NCBI GenBank assembly: GCA_029531795.1
Contig: JAPEIS010000010.1
Span: 1,302,001 to 1,366,000 of the forward strand
DNA from: Sclerotinia nivalis
Lineage: Eukaryota; Ascomycota; Leotiomycetes; Helotiales; Sclerotiniaceae
DNA: 64,000 nt
Reading direction: 5' to 3'
The notes beneath the pieces were generated by a model. That model was not told where the DNA came from, did no database searches, and was given only the letters and a program-made list of their open reading frames with translations. Each line of letters begins with the position of its first letter. The stretch's first letter is position 1. A program made the translations under genes and the position numbers. Shown here in pieces: positions 10,759-21,775 of the stretch.

Positions 10759-13140
10759 ATGGATTTGCCAGCAGAAGATGTGGTTGATTCGCGATCGAAT
10801 GTGGTTGGAAGAAAACGCGCTTTACACACATCCTCGGAGCAAGGTAGAGAGATCGTCTCAATTGATTCTTCTTCTGATGAATCTGCGAAACAACCTCGAA
10901 AGAGGGCAAAGCAATCCCCCACCGAATCTGCCAGAGTTGAGATCGATCTCACATCCTCGCCGTTGCAAAAGGACTCTGTAGCAGGAACTGTTAAGCCTGG
11001 AGCAAATATTGCACAACCGATAGCCTGGAATCAAGGCGTACAGAGCGGGTTACGGACATCCTTCCAGAGCAAGAAACCGCCGTTGCTCCAGAACACTTCC
11101 CTCAAACAAACAGAGCAAGACCCAAATAATAATGGACAAGGTCTCGTCAGCCCACAGAGCACCGAGGTTAATCTTAACACTGTTGGAGAATCCAAAGGAA
11201 AATCTAATCAGAAGCCGATCTTGACCAGAAAACAACTAAGTAAGCTATCGGAAGAAAGACAGTTGGTCTTGATGACAGCTTATACCCAGGATGTTTCTGC
11301 TCTAATAGATCTTCATGGCTGGCCAGTGCCGGAAGCATCTCAACAGAGCTGCTTGAAGTACATTGAAGATGGGTTGACTTTTTATCCCACTCCAATAAAG
11401 AAGGGTCAGCCTGTAGGATACTACTCGTTCGGCCGCGGTGATGTCCAGCTGCGAGAATTGCTTAATGCGGAAGGCAAACCAATCATGATTGAACATATCA
11501 CTTATTCTGATGTCCTTCGTGCGCTCGTGGCAAACAACGAATTCTTCAAAAGTGGGTTGTCAGACAAACGTGCCAAGGCCGCCTTCAAAGCTTATATGAG
11601 ACATTTCTACAATCACGTTCCGCAGAGGGAACTTTTTACATCTTCCCTCGTGGAGAAAGCCCCATTTTTCATGGACGTCCTCAAAAGCTCTAGACCATCC
11701 TCAAAAGGAAATGTCAAGCCCACGCCCGAAGAACCCTCCAAGAAGAGTGGCGAATCAAGCAGCCAGAAAGTTCCCCAAGCCCCATCAGCTCAAGCCCCCG
11801 TGGTTATTGATTCTGAACCAAACACTGCTCCAGCCAAAACTTTCAGCAGAATTACTCCCCCAGACTTAGCCCGCGCGGTTGATCATTATGACGCGAATTC
11901 CGCTCCTGCAATCACCAATAAAGATGTAGTCGAAGATCAGGCTCCCATGGAACAGAACAATGCCTTGGCTACCAATCCTACAACAGAGTCCAATGGCAAA
12001 TTGACGGCGCGGATTACTCCGACTCTGGTTACGGATATTATCGACCCGACCCGAGATCGCAGAATTCTTACTGAAGCTGACACAGTTCAGATGGATCATG
12101 GTTCCTCTGACTCTGTAGTTGAAAGTGATATGGAGCTCCCTCTAGGCGACCCTGCCGTTGAGATTGATGATGACCAGGACTTTAGTGCCTCGCGCGAAAG
12201 GGTTTTAAGTCCAAAGCTAACTCCAGAAGACCGTGCTGCAATTCTGAAATACTTCCCAACCACTGATGGCATCATTCTTAGAAGATGTTTGGTCTGCGGC
12301 TCTAGTGGACACGATCGAGCTCTATGCCCTGACAGCGCGTGTTCTTCTTGTGGCAGCACGGGTGACCACCTGACTCCAGCTTGCCCTCGGACTACGGTCT
12401 GTGGTAAGTGTCGAGGAGTGGGTCATCAGACGTCGCACTGCCCCGAAAAGCTGCGTGCTGCCAAGGAAGATATCAAATGTATAATGTGCCAATCTCCAAG
12501 CCATCTTGAAGATCAATGCCATTTAATCTGGAGAAGTTTCCTTCCTGGCCCCGAGGAAATCAAGAAGGTTCGAAACATATCGGTATATTGCTACTTTTGT
12601 GGTCGTACAGGTCACTTTGGCCCTGAATGTGGACTATATCGTGGTGAACCCGCTTCTGGTGGAAGATCTTGGTCAAGTAGTAACTTGGAGAAATATCTTG
12701 ATGGTACTATTAGTCATGATTCTATGTCTTTAAGAGGTAATGATTACTCAATTCCGAGTCGTGCGAAGAAGGGCTTCACCATCAAAGGAAAAGCCAATGA
12801 TCCTATCGAGCTGGATGATAGTGATGATGACGAAGGTTTCATTCATCCGAAAGTCAACATGGGTTCAAAAACCGGTCAGATTCAATTCTCCCAAGTTGGT
12901 GCAATGCAATCTTTCAATCAAGAGCCCCCTTTCCAGTTCCAGGGCAATACTCGTGGCAACCCAAACAGTAGAGCACCTGGTGGAAACCGAGGTGGCCGTG
13001 GTGGTAGTGGAGAGAAAAAGAAGTCGAAGCAAAAATCTGGAAATACCCCTCCTAGAGGCGGCGGTTCGGATCGTAAAAAAGCCTACCGCGGTAGAGGCGG
13101 AGGCGGACCTACTCGAGGAGCTCCACGTGGTCGTCGCTGA
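10759..13140 (+). CDS. Air1/Air2-like zinc-knuckle RNA-binding protein (TRAMP complex)
   Basis: Intronless, 793 residues from the ATG at 10759. Five CCHC zinc knuckles are clear: CLVCGSSGHDRALC (about residue 511), CSSCGSTGDHLTPAC, CGKCRGVGHQTSHC, CIMCQSPSHLEDQC and CYFCGRTGHFGPEC (about residue 611). The stretch between knuckles 4 and 5 (CHLIWRSFLPGPEE..., VYCYFC) matches the arrangement in yeast Air1/Air2, the RNA-binding subunits that link Trf4/5 poly(A) polymerase and Mtr4 in TRAMP for nuclear RNA surveillance. The protein is much longer than yeast Air2 (344 aa). It has a long disordered acidic/basic N-terminus with SSSDES and KRAKQS patches. The C-terminus is an RGG/GGRGG tail (about residues 735-793), an additional RNA-binding and methylation-prone module. 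Confidence 0.9.
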   Translation: MDLPAEDVVDSRSNVVGRKRALHTSSEQGREIVSIDSSSDESAKQPRKRAKQSPTESARVEIDLTSSPLQKDSVAGTVKPGANIAQPIAWNQGVQSGLRTSFQSKKPPLLQNTSLKQTEQDPNNNGQGLVSPQSTEVNLNTVGESKGKSNQKPILTRKQLSKLSEERQLVLMTAYTQDVSALIDLHGWPVPEASQQSCLKYIEDGLTFYPTPIKKGQPVGYYSFGRGDVQLRELLNAEGKPIMIEHITYSDVLRALVANNEFFKSGLSDKRAKAAFKAYMRHFYNHVPQRELFTSSLVEKAPFFMDVLKSSRPSSKGNVKPTPEEPSKKSGESSSQKVPQAPSAQAPVVIDSEPNTAPAKTFSRITPPDLARAVDHYDANSAPAITNKDVVEDQAPMEQNNALATNPTTESNGKLTARITPTLVTDIIDPTRDRRILTEADTVQMDHGSSDSVVESDMELPLGDPAVEIDDDQDFSASRERVLSPKLTPEDRAAILKYFPTTDGIILRRCLVCGSSGHDRALCPDSACSSCGSTGDHLTPACPRTTVCGKCRGVGHQTSHCPEKLRAAKEDIKCIMCQSPSHLEDQCHLIWRSFLPGPEEIKKVRNISVYCYFCGRTGHFGPECGLYRGEPASGGRSWSSSNLEKYLDGTISHDSMSLRGNDYSIPSRAKKGFTIKGKANDPIELDDSDDDEGFIHPKVNMGSKTGQIQFSQVGAMQSFNQEPPFQFQGNTRGNPNSRAPGGNRGGRGGSGEKKKSKQKSGNTPPRGGGSDRKKAYRGRGGGGPTRGAPRGRR

Positions 13141-14026
13141 TGACCTTTTGGGGAGTCATTGCTAAGATGTCAATCTGGTGTCAATCTGGAATGTCTTTAC
13201 AAAGCATGTGATGCTACTATGATAAGGCTCACGCTACATTATAGGATCACATGTACATTGTAGCACATTGCAGCCTGACATCTTTCGACATGTATACCAA
13301 CATCCTCGAGATCTCACTATCAAGGCTCTTCACGCCAGAATCGTACAATGACATTTGGTATCGTATATGATTTTTGAAAGCATAAATTAGCGTTGGGGGC
13401 TTTGGACTATAAAGTCAATGTGTGAATAGCTCGCGCTGCATATATGGGCTAAAGGCATATTATAAACGTAATGATGGGCATGGTCTCTCACGAATGAGGA
13501 TTTATGTTTGTGGATTGCACGCTAGTTTGAGGAATGATCTGGGGATAGGATTGGGGATGACTGATGGATTAATTGTACGATTTAGATATTATTTTGTGTT
13601 AATGATATGATATGATACCATGATTTTTATATGATGGATGGTGGATGAGTGTCTTCTTCGCGCTGCATAGTTTGATATGTGTGACGGATACAGTTTCTTG
13701 GACGTGATACATGATATGAAGTACGATATACGATATGAAATACAATAAATGATTTTATTATGTGACGTGTAGGTAGTTGGTATGGTAAATGATTGAATAT
13801 AAACCGAATATGGATATGTATTATGCATTCATTATACAAGCTGAAAACATGTAAGAATAAATGACCCGACCCGACCCGACCCGATTCGATGAATATGGCA
13901 CTCTCCTTCCTATCCTATCCTATCCTATCCTACCTATCTATTCTCTACCATATTAAGAAAAGTTTGTATATATTTACTTGAATGTAGAATTAAATCTTAT
14001 ATTCGTATCGCTGATTAACTACTACC
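13141..14026. other. Convergent 3' spacer with microsatellites
   Basis: Between the Air-like gene (+) and the Rex3-like gene (-), so it holds both 3' UTRs. A (CCCGA)n tract lies at 13864-13883 and a (TATCC)n tract at 13908-13933. No gene is supported. Confidence 0.6.
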
Positions 14027-16180
14027 TCATCTTTCTATATCCTCTCTGCTCCTCTTCGAACCCGCAGATACAGATACTATAATCCTCTCTTCCTTTATCC
14101 TCTGCTCATCTTCTGTATCGTTTTCCTCTCCTTTCCCATCTTGTCCATCCTTTCCATCCTTTCCATCATAACCCGTCTCTTTTATCCACTTTCCACCCTT
14201 CCCAAGCTCATGCGCATTTTCCGGGGGTTCAAAAACCCCATTTTTTAATTTCCACCCTGCTCTCTGCATCCTCTCCCATTCTTTCCCAATGCGATATCTA
14301 ACCAAATCTCCCGCCGCATTCGCATCTTCTTTACTATCATGTCCATTCACCTTCCCTTCCGTATATGTAACCATTTGAATATTCCGATTTAGCAATGTTT
14401 GCATGAGCATTTTAAGTCCATTGCGATAGGGTAATCCTGCTTTATGAGGGAATAATAAAGCCGTGTCTACAATTGTCGGATGAATGAATCGGGTGGCGTT
14501 TAGATCGTTTTCGAGACCGTGACCGATGATGGGGGTGGAAGGGGTGAGGAAGGAAAAGAGGAGGCTTCGCGCGATGGCGGGGGAATCGACGATTCGGAGT
14601 TTTCCTTTGCTTTCGGCGAGGAGCTGGGAGCCGGGAAATGAGTAGGGGATTGCGGAGGTGATGTCTTGAGGGTAGATGCCCGAATAGCGTGAATTGAGAT
14701 CGAGGATTTCGCCATAAGGACGGACGAGGATGTCCAGGAGAGAAGAGCCCGAGGGCCAGGAGGTGGCAGTTAAGCGGATGAGTTCGAGACCGTGAACTGT
14801 GTAACCCATCTCGCAATCGATGCAGATGGGCTGGGTAGGAATAGAAGAATTTGCTTCTTTTTCGGGAGTCTTTTCGAAATTTAATACCGTAGCTAAACGT
14901 TTCACTTCGCTCACTTTGAAGACGTGATGTTCGGCTGTGGTACATCCGGAAGTGTCTCCAATACTTTGATCACAGCAACGCCATTTCTTTTCCCGTTTGG
15001 CTTTGGGATCGAGCGAAGAACGATCTTTCCAATAGGGTTTTCCGAAGTGGTAAGTGCAGCAACCACCAGATGCGAGTATGCCGTCTTCTTCGCGGCGACC
15101 CGGAAATACTTGGAAACGGGTTTTACAACGATCGCAAACTTCCCAACCTTTGGATGCCTCTATACCTATCTTTGCCTTTTCAATTTCTGCAGCAGTGGGA
15201 ATATTTGTGACATATCCGTGTTGTGATAACCCGTGTACGGGAGTGTACAGTCTTGGGAGTATGGCCAATTCTTCCTCTGGGCTAAGACCTGTCTCGATGG
15301 GTTTTGGTGGTTCGTCAGGTTTCGTGACTGGTGTGTCTGACACAGGTGCCCTTGAAGCTTTCTCCTTGGCAATCTCCTTGGCAATCTCCTTGGCTCTCTC
15401 TTCTTTCCATTGCGCAACAGTCATTCTTTTGTAAACCATGATCTTGTTCTTAACAACATTAGAATAGATGCTAGGTGTTTCGCAAGCAGCCTCTTCCAAA
15501 TCTAATACCCTTGTGATCAATCCTTGATCTGAAAACACAAGTTCCTCTTCTTCATCGTTTGCATCTTTAGATAGCTCGGAATTGAGGCGTTTCAACTGGT
15601 CATGTAGAGCTTGCACAAGTCTGAGCCTGATATTGTGAACAGCTGGTGCGGTCTTACGTGCACGTGGATTAAGAGGTTCTTTCTTCTCGGGTTTCTTGAC
15701 TGGAGTTGATGTCACGTTTTGGGCTTTTGGTGCGACTGATACGTTTTGCTTCTGAAGTGCATCCTTGGGAATAGAGGAAGATGCTGTTGGTATAGATATA
15801 CCGTTCTGAGACTTGCGACGTAATGGTGGAGGAGAAATCTCACGTCGAGCTGCTGCCGTGGGTCTTGATGCTTGTACTAAAGGGGCTTTGCTTTCAACTG
15901 CTTTCTGTGCTGTGGTAACCGGCTTCAAAGTTGGGAATGAAGATGGTGGCTCAGTTGTTGGTGTTGTACTTCTTTCCCCATAATCAATCTTTTGACGCTT
16001 TCGTTGTCCATCTTGATCTCCATAATTTTCATCGACTTGCTGGGCAGAGTTTACTTGTGCTGCTCTGTTTGGTACTGCTTGGACGGCGAGATGATCATGT
16101 GAGAATATGCATCTTGGTATCAAACATTTATCGCGATTTGGGCATTTCGTTTGCGAGAAAAAACTCTTGGTGGTAAACAT
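14027..16180 (-). CDS. REX3: RNA exonuclease 3 (Rex3-type, DEDDh family)
   Basis: Intronless, 717 residues, start at 16180. The N-terminus carries a CCCH-like motif (CPNRDKCLIPRCIFSH). A long disordered linker follows, then a Cys-rich segment (CDRCKTRF..., GGCCTYHFGK, CCDQSIGDTSGC) characteristic of the Rex3/REXO1 group. The exonuclease domain begins at CIDCEMGY (about residue 450, motif I D and E), continues with GHGLENDLNATR (about 555, motif II D) and ends with HDSKEDANAAGD (about 613, motif III H and D), so all catalytic residues of a DEDDh 3'-5' exonuclease are present. In yeast Rex3 trims MRP RNA and other small RNAs. The acidic/Lys tail ends in KRSREDIER. It is convergent with the Air-like RNA-surveillance gene. 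Confidence 0.93.
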   Translation of the reverse strand: MFTTKSFFSQTKCPNRDKCLIPRCIFSHDHLAVQAVPNRAAQVNSAQQVDENYGDQDGQRKRQKIDYGERSTTPTTEPPSSFPTLKPVTTAQKAVESKAPLVQASRPTAAARREISPPPLRRKSQNGISIPTASSSIPKDALQKQNVSVAPKAQNVTSTPVKKPEKKEPLNPRARKTAPAVHNIRLRLVQALHDQLKRLNSELSKDANDEEEELVFSDQGLITRVLDLEEAACETPSIYSNVVKNKIMVYKRMTVAQWKEERAKEIAKEIAKEKASRAPVSDTPVTKPDEPPKPIETGLSPEEELAILPRLYTPVHGLSQHGYVTNIPTAAEIEKAKIGIEASKGWEVCDRCKTRFQVFPGRREEDGILASGGCCTYHFGKPYWKDRSSLDPKAKREKKWRCCDQSIGDTSGCTTAEHHVFKVSEVKRLATVLNFEKTPEKEANSSIPTQPICIDCEMGYTVHGLELIRLTATSWPSGSSLLDILVRPYGEILDLNSRYSGIYPQDITSAIPYSFPGSQLLAESKGKLRIVDSPAIARSLLFSFLTPSTPIIGHGLENDLNATRFIHPTIVDTALLFPHKAGLPYRNGLKMLMQTLLNRNIQMVTYTEGKVNGHDSKEDANAAGDLVRYRIGKEWERMQRAGWKLKNGVFEPPENAHELGKGGKWIKETGYDGKDGKDGQDGKGEENDTEDEQRIKEERIIVSVSAGSKRSREDIER

Positions 16181-17343
16181 CTTAGGGTTTCCGTAGGGAA
16201 AGTATATGATCGAAAGAGACCAGGAGCTCGCGTTGGCAAAAGATGAAGCTGATATTTGGTGGATATGAGAGTCTAAATATCACTCTGTGCCTTCTTTCAT
16301 AATGAATAATAAGTGAACGTAACTTCCGACCAAGATTAATTCTTTCATGAAGGTAAGCTTTTGGTGAGACTCCTTTGCTTCCAAACGCAGCCGTTTTGTG
16401 ATGAATATCACGTGAACATTAAGGTTGTTTGTTTGTCAATTGAAGGGTATCGTGGGCCAATTGATCGATCGATAGGTTGAATAGTAAGGTGAAGGTACTG
16501 CTAAATCGGGTCGTCCAGGTCTTACAGATACCGGTACTCTCCCGATACTGAAAGCTAGTGCGGCTCTGTCCTTTCCTTCCAAGTTCCTAGTTGAATCTTT
16601 CTATCCTTTCAAGAGATGATATGCTAGCAAATTCGGGCTTACAAGCTCGGGATTGTTTGGTTCGACAAGCCACTAATTCTGCAGTGAAATCATCGAAATG
16701 TAACAAATAATAAAAAATCCCTGCGATAAGGAACCGTATGACAAGAGATTATTTTATGTCTTATCTATCTTTTGATCCTTTATATCGACCGATCGATCTG
16801 TTGGTGATGAGAACTTGGAATGCCCACCTATAAGCAATCGTTATCATATCACATTACATCTTGTACATATGATGGTAAGGTAAATAAAGCCTGCTTCTTT
16901 TATTCATCTCCTTGCCTTTTCTTCCCTTCCCTTCCCTTCCATTCACTCTCACTCTCACTCTCACTCTCAATCTCGTTTTGGTTTTCATATTCATAAATAG
17001 AATTTCTACTTCATGATAGATTTCTACCATTTTGATTTTACTATTTTGATATCCTCCCCCAGAATAACCCAAGGCATGTGCTACCCCTGAAAGCGCATTT
17101 CTAGGCTGCAGATTCCATACGTCACCACTGCGAACCCCCGTAAGAACGCATCATACTCCGTACATTCAAACCGAAGCGGACGTCAAAAAGCCCGAGCACG
17201 CGACAGCAGTGCTTATTGTTTGTTAGTGGTTAGAAAGTGTCTTTAGAGACACTTTCTTACTACTAACATTCCAAACCTCCATCGCCACATTGTTACCTTT
17301 TTCCTTCTCTTCTTTGGACCGGGCCTTCTTCAGTAACGAAGTT
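16181..17343. other. Divergent promoter region of Rex3 and lipase genes
   Basis: No gene seen. A palindromic CACGTG occurs at 16409-16414, about 230 bp upstream of the Rex3 start. Tandem CTTCC units lie at 16919-16940 and CTCACT units at 16944-16968. An imperfect hairpin-forming sequence (AAAGTGTCT..AGACACTTT) lies at about 17235-17255. Confidence 0.5.
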
Positions 17344-18794
17344 ATGGATTATACCGGTAGCAGCCGTGATGCTCAGCATCTCTGCGTGCTTGTTCATGGG
17401 TGAGTTATTCTTACTCCTTGCTCTGCGGACCATTGTATGCTGACGAGATAGACTTTGGGGTAACCCAGTTCATTTGGAATCAGTGGCGAAATCTCTACGA
17501 GCGAAACACTCCGATGAATACCTCCATATATTGGTCGCGAAGCGTAACAGCGGTAGCTTTACATACGATGGGATTGAGTTGGGTGGTGAGAGAGTGACAG
17601 CAGAGATAGAGGAAGAAGTCGAGAAACTTGCGAGAGAGGGTCAAGTTATTACTAGGTTCTCTATCGTTGGGTATTCCTTGGGTGGCCTTGTAGCCCGTTA
17701 CTCTATTGGCTTACTTGATAGTAAGGGTTTCTTCGATAAGATCAAGCCAGTGGTATGTTGGTCCAATGAATGCAGAAATTCATATTAGACATTCTAACCT
17801 TGTTATATAGAACTTGACGACCTTTGCTAGTCCCCATCTCGGAGTACGCACACCTCTCAAAGGATCTCTCAATCATGTTTGGAACGTTTTGGGAGCAAGG
17901 ACCCTATCTACTTCCGGTCGACAATTGTTTACGATAGACAAGTTTAGAGATACAGGAAGGCCGCTACTTGAGATTCTAGCAGATCCAGAATCTATTTTTA
18001 TAAAGGGATTGGCCAAATTCGAGAGAAGGACTCTATATGCAAATATCGTCAACGATCGAAGCGCTGTTTACTATACCACTGGAATAGCAAGCACCGATCC
18101 ATTCACAAACCTGGATAGAATCAAGATAAATTACGTGACAGGTTACGAAGATGTTATTCTCGACAGACACAACCCAGTTTCTCCTTTAGATAAGACTAGT
18201 CTGAATGCCAGCACGAGCTTAATGGCTAGCACACGGAAGACCTTGGGCAACCTTCCTCTAATAGCAGCACTAGTTATATTCATCCCATTCGGTGTTGTCG
18301 CCTTTCTTTTGAATTCTGCCGTTCAGACTGTCCGCAGCAGCAAACGTATTCGTCTACACGAACAAGGTCTAGCCGGTATTCAACCTAAAGACTACCGATT
18401 TCCTCTCCTTATCAATGGTATGCGTGAAGCTGTTGAAGATGTTTACGAGAATCTCAATGCTACTCAAAGTAACGAATATCTCAACACGCCTTCGGATTCG
18501 GACTTTGAAGAGACATCCGATTCATCTCCTTTGATTAGAGAACGGACCAAATCCTTCCATAGCGAAGTTGCCGACCCAGAAAAATCCGATGTCATTGCTC
18601 CTACCTTGGCATTAGCACCATACCAATTCAAAATGATAGAAGCACTAGATAAGGTAGGTTGGCGAAAGTATCCGGTTTTTATTCACAAAGTTAGGCACAG
18701 TCATGCAGCTATTGTTGTTAGGGTTGACAAGCCGAGTTTTGATGAAGGACGAATTGTGTTGAAGCATTGGCTGGACGAGGAATTTATTTTGTGA
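17344..18794 (+). CDS. DUF676 lipase/serine esterase (Lpl1/Rog1-like alpha/beta hydrolase)
   Basis: Exons 17344..17399, 17452..17752 and 17811..18794 encode 446 residues, about the length of yeast Lpl1 (450). Seen: CVLVHGLWGNPVHL at the N-terminus (oxyanion-type HG motif), LHILVAKRNSGSFTYDG, the nucleophile elbow GYSLGG, FASPHLGVRTPL, and a C-terminal HSHAAIVVR that supplies the likely catalytic His. A hydrophobic segment in the middle (LPLIAALVIFIPFGVVAFLL) suggests membrane or lipid-droplet association. In yeast the family includes a lipid-droplet phospholipase (Lpl1) and Rog1; the exact substrate here is not visible. Exon 1 is only 56 bp; it is supported by the conserved VHG|LWGNP split across the intron. 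Confidence 0.92.
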
Positions 18795-19374
18795 TTGAAA
18801 GCAACACGAGGTTCGTGTTTGGGGTAAGCTGTCAGATATCGACATTATTATGTTTTCTTTAGAAGATACCTAGCGGTCTTGGTTCGAGCATTGGCGTTTT
18901 GAGATTTAGCATTAGAGCGTATAGCATGAAGAAGGATTTGGGGGGCTTTTTGAGCTTAGAACTAGTTGTAGAATTAGAGTAATTTTTGACTTTTACCATG
19001 TATGTTTCCAAACTACTTGCATGGCCCTTTTGGTCTTCAATATCCTCTACATTTTACCTTGGGAAGTTAGGTAACAGCATCAGAATAATCAATACAGGTT
19101 CAATACAACAAACTAATTCCAAGTTACCAAGAAATATGTACTCGAAATTTTCAAATCGAAATGATGCCTGGCCGAATTTTTGTCCCTGGTGAGCTCCCGG
19201 TGAGCTTCATCTCTTTCCATGAGCCTTCAATTGACGTGGATCCCCGCAAAACAGCTTTACGCGAAAACGCGAACGCGTCTCCGCAACATTTTCAAATCGT
19301 TTTGAAATCATGTTCAAATCAAATCGCAATCCACAACTCCGAAATCATCCACCACAATAATAATTCAACTGGAA
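18795..19374. other. Spacer between the lipase gene and the RFC gene
   Basis: The lipase 3' UTR and the RFC promoter. Apart from the MCB-like cluster listed separately, nothing is recognised. Confidence 0.5.
19259..19279 (+). promoter_or_regulatory. MCB-like cell-cycle promoter cluster
   Basis: ACGCGAAA, ACGCGA and a full ACGCGT hexamer (19273-19278) occur within 21 bp, about 100 bp upstream of the RFC subunit start. ACGCGT is the MluI cell-cycle box recognised by MBF (Mbp1/Res-Swi6 type) in yeasts, where it drives G1/S expression of replication genes. Its placement before an RFC gene fits that role; function here is inferred. Confidence 0.6.
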
Positions 19375-20582
19375 ATGGCTCTCATAGTAGATAAACATCG
19401 TCCTCGGTCTCTTGATCAACTTACTTATCATGATGATTTGTCTGATCGTTTGAGATCTCTTGTAGGTTTTCTTGTTACTTCAAAAATGAATACTCTCTCA
19501 TACACAATGACACTTATATCTAGGCACAATCTGGCGATTTTCCACATTTACTTCTCTATGGACCTTCTGGCGCCGGCAAAAAAACTCGCATTGTATGCAC
19601 CTTAAAAGAACTCTACGGACCCTCAGTCGAGAAAATAAAAATCGATTCCCGCGTCTTCCAACTCTCATCTTCATCTCGAAAACTCGAATTCAATATCGTA
19701 TCCTCTCTCTACCATTTAGAAATCACGCCTTCGGATGTAGGAAACTATGATCGTGTGGTGATTTCAGAGTTACTCAAAGAAGTGGCGCAGACGCAACAGG
19801 TGGATCAGAGTGCGAAACAGAGGTTTAAGGTGGTAGTTATTAATGAGGCGGATGGATTGAGTCGTGATGCGCAGGCTGCGCTGAGGAGAACCATGGAGAA
19901 GTATAGTGGGAATGTTAGGTTGATTCTTGTGGCTAATAGTACGTCGGGTATTATTGGTCCGATTAGGAGTAGGACGTTGTTGGTTAGGGTGGGTGCGCCT
20001 ACTGAGGGGGATATTGTAAAGGTGCTGGAGAAGAGTGGGAAGAGGGAGGGGTGGGGAGTTAGTAGGGGGTTTTTGGAGAGAGTTGCGAAAGAGAGTGGTA
20101 GGAATTTAAGGAGGGCGCTTTTGATGTATGAGGCAGCGCATGCGCAGAAGTAAGTTTTGTTCCTTATTTTCACATGTATCTATACTTTACTATGTACTCT
20201 TGTGAGAGATATCATACTAACCCACCTCAGCGAAACAATAAACGACAACACCCCCATTCCACCTCCCGACTGGGAAGCACTTCTTTCAACCATCGCGCAC
20301 AGCATGACCGTCGAACACACCCCAGCACAAATCCTCAAAATCCGCGCCCAGCTCTACGATCTCCTCACACATTGTATCCCCGCCACAATCATTCTCAAAA
20401 CATTAACGTGGAAACTCATGCCATTGGTAGATGATGTGTTGAAGAGTGATATTGTTAAATGGGCTGCGTTTTATGAACATAGGTGTAAAACGGGCACGAA
20501 GGTTATATTCCATCTAGAGGCTTTTGTGGCGAAGTTTATGAGGGTTAGTGAGGAGTGGTTGATGGCTATGGAGGTTGAGTAG
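19375..20582 (+). CDS. RFC5: Replication factor C small subunit (yeast Rfc5 / human RFC3 orthologue)
   Basis: Exons 19375..19461, 19524..20149 and 20231..20582 encode 354 residues, the same size as yeast Rfc5. RFC loads the PCNA clamp at primer ends in replication and repair. Seen: MALIVDKHRPRSLDQL N-terminal RFC box, a Walker A-like GPSGAGKKT, KLEFNIVSSLYHLEITPSD and VVISELLKEVAQ (specific to the Rfc5/RFC3 branch), AALRRTMEKYSGNVRL with the SRC-like position replaced by IRSRTLLVR, and a C-terminal collar with YDLLTHCIPATIILK and FHLEAFVAKFM. The GAGKKT replaces the canonical GxGKT of other subunits, as is normal for this catalytically weak subunit. Exon 1 ends at RSL with a GTAGGT donor. Confidence 0.97.
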
Positions 20583-21100
20583 AGGGGTAAATTGTGAGAG
20601 TCGGGTGGGAGCGAGGGTACGGTATGGGAAGGGAGAATTGATGGCATGCAAATTATGCAGTTTGATTGGCGTTTGAGGTGTGACTGATATGGAAAATGGC
20701 GGATACTATCTCGTCTATGTAACAGTTCGAGATATCTATCTATAGTATAATGATTAAGCAAGCAGAAAATGATAACTATATCTACACACAACTTGAAGCA
20801 TGCGCAGATATAGAATATCAAAATTAAGATCATGAGAAGGAGCTGTAGTATTTTTACCTTTGAGGGGATGGGGATTATTGCCATCTTCCTTACCCTATAT
20901 CACATTCCGCTAGAAGTTATTGGGTAAGTAATACATATCAATGAAGAAAGCTCTCCATCCTCATGATTCATGACAATAATATCTTCAAGTATATACTAGA
21001 TAGATAATTTCACTAGAAATTTAACACGTACATATGCTAGTACTCCTCTCCTCATCAAAACTCCTTCTAATCTCAGATTTAGTTTTAGATATCTCGTTTC

Positions 21101-21149
21101 ATCTCATCTCATCTCATCTCATCTCATCTCATCTCATCTCATCTCATCC
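21101..21149. repeat. (ATCTC)n microsatellite
   Basis: Nearly ten perfect ATCTC units in tandem. Confidence 0.97.
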
Positions 21150-21463
21150 TATAAAGTTATTTTATTCCGTTATAAAGTAATCCTGTTATAATTCAATACT
21201 CCTCATTCAATACTCATCCATTCATCTCTCACCAAATATCAACTTGAGAACTTAAAGAATCAGAAAGATAATTACTCACTGTATATAGAATTTCTTATAA
21301 TTCTTCGCGTGCGATATATGGTATGTCTCCTCTATCGGCATTCCCGATTGATACATAATCGCCCTTGATATTTTATCTCTCTTTCTTGATGGAGAGTTAT
21401 ATGCGGAGTATCTACACTACGTATGTACACCACCACACCTGGCCGCATAACTCATGCTCAGCC

Positions 21464-21482
21464 TCAGCTCAGCTCAGCTCAG
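21464..21482. repeat. (AGCTC)n microsatellite
   Basis: About four tandem copies of the pentamer AGCTC. Confidence 0.85.
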
Positions 21483-21744
21483 CCACAGCTACCTACCCTT
21501 TCGAGAAGTCATTGCCACGCTGATAAAGTTACGAGTATCTTGCTATCCTATCAATCCCATCAACATCCCATCAAACCACACACCTAGTGACCATCCCAAG
21601 CACAAACCCAGAAATCCCAAAAATAAACGCATAGAAGAAAGAAATACGGTCAAAAGCTGAACGAAGTTTTAGAAATATCGGGCTCTCCGTTTTCCGCTTT
21701 CCGCTACTATTCCAAAAAGATTTCTAGAACTCTTGTTTCTCTTC

Positions 21745-21775
21745 TCTTTCCCTTTCCCTTTCCCTTTCCCTTTCC
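21745..21775. repeat. (CTTTCC)n microsatellite
   Basis: About five tandem CTTTCC hexamers, part of a longer polypyrimidine stretch. Confidence 0.9.
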
